Positions 60,967-64,000 of a DNA stretch of 64,000 nucleotides are shown piece by piece; position 1 is the stretch's first letter, and each line of letters starts with the position of its first letter. Under the pieces are notes generated by a model. It worked only from the letters and a program-made list of their open reading frames with translations, was not told the DNA's origin and did not search any database. Origin of the DNA: Ideonella sp. (GTDB taxonomy: Bacteria; Pseudomonadota; Gammaproteobacteria; Burkholderiales; Burkholderiaceae_C); contig JABTUY010000003.1 in assembly GCA_015075165.1 (NCBI GenBank), positions 372,001 through 436,000 of the forward strand, given 5' to 3'. The position numbers and the translations under genes were made by a program.

Positions 60967-61920
60967 TCAGCCGCCGACGAAGCCGAGCAGCTTCAGCGCT
61001 GAGGCAGGAGCAAGGCGACGAGGGCCACCGACCAGCGGGCGCACGTAGAGGTGCCCCGGCTGCTCCGGCGCGACCGAGACCACGAGCTGGTAGTCCTGGC
61101 CGTCGAACTCGACGTGGATGCGCTGGTCGGTGTGCTGAACACGCGCAGGCCTCGATGCATCGGTCCTGCGATTCGAGCTGGTCGCGCGGCCTGCACCGAC
61201 CGCTTGATCGGCGGCGCCGGACGATGCGGCCGGTGAGGTGGCATCGGGTTGCGATGCGGGCAGTGCCGCCGCACCTTCAAGCTCGGTCCGCAGCTCAGCG
61301 ATCCGGTCGCGCGTCATGCCCGGATGCGCAGTAGCCCACGCCTCCACCTCGGCCGCGTGCTCGCCATGGAGCCGCCGCAGTTCGTACAGCTCGTTCATGC
61401 CGCGGCAGCGGCCCTGGCGGTAGGCCTGAAGCAGCCAGTCCGGCGCTTCGATCAGCGCGGTCGCCAGCGTCACCCACTGCCGGCTCTTGCCGAGGTTCTT
61501 GGCGATGTCGGCCTGCTTGTCGCCGAGCGCCAGGCGCTTCTGGACGAACAGCGCCAGCTCGAGCGGCTTCAGTCCCTCGCGCTGCTCGTTCTCGATCACC
61601 TGGTCGTAGCTGTCGGCGGTGGTGTCGACGAATGCGGGGATCGTCTCGAGTCCCGCGAGCCTCGACGCCCGAAGCCGCCGAGCACCGAAGTTGAGCAGCC
61701 AGCGCCCGGAGGCTTGCAGGTTCGGCCGCACCGAGATCGGCTGCCGCACGCCACGCTCGCGGATCGTCTCGGCCAGCTCATGCAGCGCGTTGGCGTCGAA
61801 CTCGCGCCTCGGCTGCTCGGGGTCTTCGTCGATGTCGGCCACCGGCAGCAGAAGGGGTTGGCCGCTCGATGTGGGACTGGGTGCATCGAGCACCGCCAGG
61901 TCGTCAAGCTGCAGTGGCAT
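60967..61920 (-). CDS. parB: ParB-family partition protein (KorB-like)
   Basis: 317 residues. ParB N-terminal domain LPVADIDEDPEQPRREFDANALHELAETIRERG and the NFGARRLRASRLAG box (key GARR), ENEQREGLKPLELALFV, then HTH ADIAKNLGKSRQWVTLATAL. The C-terminal part after a Ser/Ala linker (HVEFDGQDYQLVVSV) resembles the dimerisation domain of KorB. Its start overlaps parA by 17 nt. Confidence 0.9.
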   Translation of the reverse strand: MPLQLDDLAVLDAPSPTSSGQPLLLPVADIDEDPEQPRREFDANALHELAETIRERGVRQPISVRPNLQASGRWLLNFGARRLRASRLAGLETIPAFVDTTADSYDQVIENEQREGLKPLELALFVQKRLALGDKQADIAKNLGKSRQWVTLATALIEAPDWLLQAYRQGRCRGMNELYELRRLHGEHAAEVEAWATAHPGMTRDRIAELRTELEGAAALPASQPDATSPAASSGAADQAVGAGRATSSNRRTDASRPARVQHTDQRIHVEFDGQDYQLVVSVAPEQPGHLYVRPLVGGPRRLAPASALKLLGFVGG

Positions 61921-62740
61921 GGCTCGGCTCCTTGATCGCAGCGTGCGCAGTCACGATGTCGGCGATGCGTGCGAGGCTCGGTTCGATCTCGCGCCAGGTA
62001 TCGCGCGCAGCGGTCTTCTTCATCTCCCACAGCACGGCTCCGTCGGCCTGCGCTTCGGCGATGCACGATCGGCGCGGGATCGAAGCGAAGGCACCGGGCC
62101 CGTCGCCGATGCGGATCATCAGACCGTGGTACTGCTGCACCACCTGCACGAAGTTGGCCTTCTGGAACGGCGTCGGCTCCACCATCGTCGGCAGCAGGCC
62201 GATCAACGCAAGCTTCGGATTCAGCACTGCCTTGATCTTGCGCAGCCCCACGCGGTCATGGTTGAGTAGCCCGCTCACGCCGTCCATCGCCTCCTGGTTG
62301 AGCTGGATCGGCGACAGCACGCAGTCGGCCGAGGCCAGCGCAGCGATGACGCGGATGTCAGGGTTCGGGTTGGTGTCGATCACGCAGACATCGAAGCGCG
62401 CATCGACGGCAGCGAGGAAGGATCGGAACTGGCGCGCGAACGGCGTGTGCAGCGCCGGCTGGCGCTCCAGGCCGAGCAGCGCGCGGTCGCCGGGAACAAG
62501 CGCGAAGGGCTTGTCAGGCAGCGGCTGCAGTGGCGCGGCGGCGGTGAACAGCGCATCGGCAGCGAAGCTGCTGACCGCGGCGCGACCCGATAGCCGCAGG
62601 GGCTTGGACAAGTTGCCCTGGTGATCGAGGTCGATCGCCAGGACACGCTGGCCGCGATGAACGAGGTAGTGCGCCAAAAGGGTGGCGACGGCACTCTTGC
62701 CGACGCCGCCCTTCTGGTTGCACAGAACAAGGGTCTTCAT
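61904..62740 (-). CDS. parA: ParA-family partition ATPase
   Basis: 278 residues from ATG 62740; upstream open frame is not protein-like. Deviant Walker A CNQKGGVGKSAVATLLAH at residues 8-16, VLAIDLDHQGNLSKPL, Walker B VCVIDTNPNPD. Segregates the element after excision together with ParB. A dyad related to the secretion-operon operator is 223 bp upstream. Confidence 0.92.
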   Translation of the reverse strand: MKTLVLCNQKGGVGKSAVATLLAHYLVHRGQRVLAIDLDHQGNLSKPLRLSGRAAVSSFAADALFTAAAPLQPLPDKPFALVPGDRALLGLERQPALHTPFARQFRSFLAAVDARFDVCVIDTNPNPDIRVIAALASADCVLSPIQLNQEAMDGVSGLLNHDRVGLRKIKAVLNPKLALIGLLPTMVEPTPFQKANFVQVVQQYHGLMIRIGDGPGAFASIPRRSCIAEAQADGAVLWEMKKTAARDTWREIEPSLARIADIVTAHAAIKEPSHATAA

Positions 62741-62962
62741 GGACGAGGTTCCTGCGCAAGCGGATCGCGGACCACCGACCCGGGAGGTGGGACGCGGACG
62801 CGTGCGAGGGAGCCATGCCCGGCGCGCCATCCCTCGATGGGTGGCAGCCGGGCCGCGCGAGCCGGCCGAAGCGTCAAGCGACGGCCGGCGAGCGCGAGCT
62901 ATGGAACCCGCAGCGCGAGCACCGCGCACGATCCATGATCGGCGCGGGCGAGTGGCTTTAGC

Positions 62963-62990
62963 GCGATGACTTTCTGCGATGAATCATCGC
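62963..62990. promoter_or_regulatory. inverted-repeat operator, copy 2, upstream of parA
   Basis: GCGATGA, 14-nt centre CTTTCTGCGATGAA, TCATCGC. A degenerate version of the dyads at 32942 and 63415. The remainder of 62741-62997 shows no gene. Confidence 0.6.
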
Positions 62991-62997
62991 GGAAAGG

Positions 62998-63354
62998 TCA
63001 CCTTCCTTCGGGCCAGCGCAAGCCCCAGCGCGCGATGACGGCCTGCATGCGCCGGTCCCCATTGGGGACGAGCGTGTGCAGGTCAGCGCAGCCCCAGCGC
63101 AGCGCGTCCAGGCACTGCAGCATGTCGTCGCTGATCGCCACATCGACGGCGCGAAGCTCGAACGGGTCGAGCGGGAAGGCCTGGCCGTTGTAGGTCGCGG
63201 CCAGGAAGCGCGCGATGCGGGCGATCTGGCCGGAGTCGCGTTCCTCGGCCAGGCTCAGCAGGCGCGCGAAGGCTTGCGCGCCGGTGGCCGTTGCCGCGCG
63301 TGAACGGGTCTGGAACTCGTCGAGCGCGGCTTCGATCTCTTCGTGCGGGGTCAT
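62998..63354 (-). CDS. DUF7673-like element protein
   Basis: 118 residues from ATG 63354 (MTPHEEIEAALDEFQTRSR). The motif FARLLSLAEERDSGQIARIARFLAATYNG (key DSGQ) and FPLDPFELRAVD, DDMLQCLDALRW are shared by small proteins next to DUF932 and ParA genes in ICEs and plasmids. Function unknown. A perfect 13-bp dyad is 61 nt upstream. Confidence 0.8.
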   Translation of the reverse strand: MTPHEEIEAALDEFQTRSRAATATGAQAFARLLSLAEERDSGQIARIARFLAATYNGQAFPLDPFELRAVDVAISDDMLQCLDALRWGCADLHTLVPNGDRRMQAVIARWGLRWPEGR

Positions 63355-63414
63355 GGTGACGGCTCCTCGAACGAGTGTGCGTCGCCCGATGGTCGGCCCG
63401 AGAGCGTGCCGAAC

Positions 63415-63446
63415 AGGCGATGACTTCCTGGATGAAGTCATCGCCT
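63415..63446. promoter_or_regulatory. inverted-repeat operator, copy 3, upstream of the DUF7673 gene
   Basis: AGGCGATGACTTC, 6-nt centre CTGGAT, GAAGTCATCGCCT: perfect 13-bp arms between the DUF932 and DUF7673 genes. It could also form a hairpin, but no T run follows on the minus strand. Confidence 0.65.
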
Positions 63447-63459
63447 TGCGGTCGGGCCA

Positions 63460-64000
63460 TCAGTGCGCAGCCTTGATCTGCCGCATCTCTTCGGCCAGCA
63501 TCCACAGCGCGCGGTTCAGGCTCACGCCGCGGTCGATGCTGCCGACCGGGCGCGTCTGGAGCCGGCGGCCCTGCACGCTGCGGCCGGGTTGCCCGCCACG
63601 CATCACGTTCTCCTGCACGCGCTGGAACGTCGCCCAGAGGTTGTGCCCGATGTCCTCGATGCGGCGCGCCTCGTTGAGCTGCTCGGCCGTCACCGGCGCT
63701 GGCCGGTGCCCGCCCGTCTCTTCGACCGGACGTTCGCCGAAGCGCAGTGCGAGTGCGGCGGTCGCGAAGGCGATCTCCTCGCACGGCTCCAGCGGCAACG
63801 CCTTCATAGCCTCGGTGTGATGGTTGACGGCCTCGAACTCGTCGAGCACGCGGAAGGCACCCTCGATCACCTCGCCCTGGATGTTGCCCTTGTGCGGGAT
63901 GCGGATGTCCCCCACCACGTCGCCCACCACCAGGCCATTGCAGCAGACGAACCGGAACATCCCGCGAGCATCTGGTAGCTGCTCGCGCCGTCGTGGCTGT
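63460..64000 (-). CDS. DUF932 family protein, N-terminus beyond window
   Basis: The frame stays open to the edge: SHDGASSYQMLAGMFRFVCCNGLVVGD is the DUF932 core (key D-G-S-x-Y and CCNGL), followed by YIRIPHKGN-like HKGN, LGERPVEETGGH and RPVGSIDRGVSLNRALW toward the C-terminus. DUF932 proteins are near-universal in ICEs and large plasmids and resemble YfjQ-type proteins; function unknown. About 180 residues are visible. Confidence 0.88.
   Translation of the reverse strand, partial: QPRRREQLPDARGMFRFVCCNGLVVGDVVGDIRIPHKGNIQGEVIEGAFRVLDEFEAVNHHTEAMKALPLEPCEEIAFATAALALRFGERPVEETGGHRPAPVTAEQLNEARRIEDIGHNLWATFQRVQENVMRGGQPGRSVQGRRLQTRPVGSIDRGVSLNRALWMLAEEMRQIKAAH

Larger units (their letters stand above)
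16049..64000. mobile_element. integrative and conjugative element integrated at tRNA-Pro(GGG), right end outside window
   Basis: The element begins at the tRNA-Pro att core and contains, in order, integrase, AlpA, ParB-like protein, two cargo blocks, a VirB/VirD4 secretion operon, defence genes, relaxase and MobC-like genes, a ParA-ParB pair and DUF7673/DUF932 genes. Presence of integrase, relaxase, coupling protein and all main MPF subunits indicates a self-transmissible element. No replication initiator is evident, although the HTH protein at 56912 could take part. No second att copy occurs up to 64000. Confidence 0.88.

Overview
The window is high-GC DNA typical of a betaproteobacterium of the Burkholderiales. 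This is inferred from codon usage, gene families and the proline tRNA-type sequence; no species name is supported. Two parts are visible.

1 to about 13.5 kb is ordinary chromosome. It holds an M16 zinc peptidase running off the left edge, a soluble pyrophosphatase divergent from a membrane H+-pumping pyrophosphatase that carries an OmpA-like C-terminal domain, a polar amino acid ABC transporter (ATPase, permease, binding protein), a phosphoesterase and permuted papain-fold pair, a TerB-like protein, a DUF488 protein with a Rieske/FAD oxidoreductase, a GreA-type nucleoside diphosphate kinase regulator and a tandem universal stress protein. From 13.5 to 16.05 kb lies a scar zone: an MFS transporter remnant, an orphan copper chaperone behind a MerR/CueR-type promoter, a frameshifted and truncated integrase, and a DUF1778/GNAT toxin-antitoxin pair.

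From 16,049 to the right edge the window is inside an integrative and conjugative element (ICE), at least 48 kb long. Its left end is marked by a 48-nt 3' fragment of tRNA-Pro(GGG), with the tRNA terminator still on the chromosomal side and a DUF4102 tyrosine integrase on the element side. The element carries: integrase, AlpA and a long ParB-like protein (16.2-20.4 kb); a cargo cluster of response regulator, CPBP protease, TonB receptor, orphan periplasmic binding protein and histidine kinase (21.0-27.1 kb); a LuxR-type regulator (27.6-28.4 kb); a MocR regulator divergent from a paiB, monooxygenase, guanidinium exporter and PLP enzyme operon (28.6-32.7 kb); a complete VirB/VirD4 type IV secretion operon (33.1-45.7 kb) followed by an OmpA-like lipoprotein and an LPD7 protein; a DUF1173 gene split by an IS66 element with an intact 8-bp target duplication; a defence segment (52.1-56.1 kb); and the DNA-processing and partition end: HTH protein, DUF1016 nuclease, VirD2-like relaxase, MobC-like protein, ParB, ParA, DUF7673 and DUF932 proteins.

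The most notable content is the defence segment. A TIR-APAZ protein and a catalytically dead short prokaryotic Argonaute overlap by 4 nt, the architecture of a SPARTA system (guide-directed NAD+ depletion). A third gene follows 10 nt downstream and carries a HEPN-type R-X4-H motif. Upstream are a NYN-domain nuclease and, in front of it, a tRNA-like sequence with normal D and T arms but a greatly oversized anticodon arm. Three related inverted repeats (core CGATGACTT...AAGTCATCG) sit before the secretion operon, before the ParA-ParB block and before the DUF7673 gene, suggesting one regulator coordinating the element.
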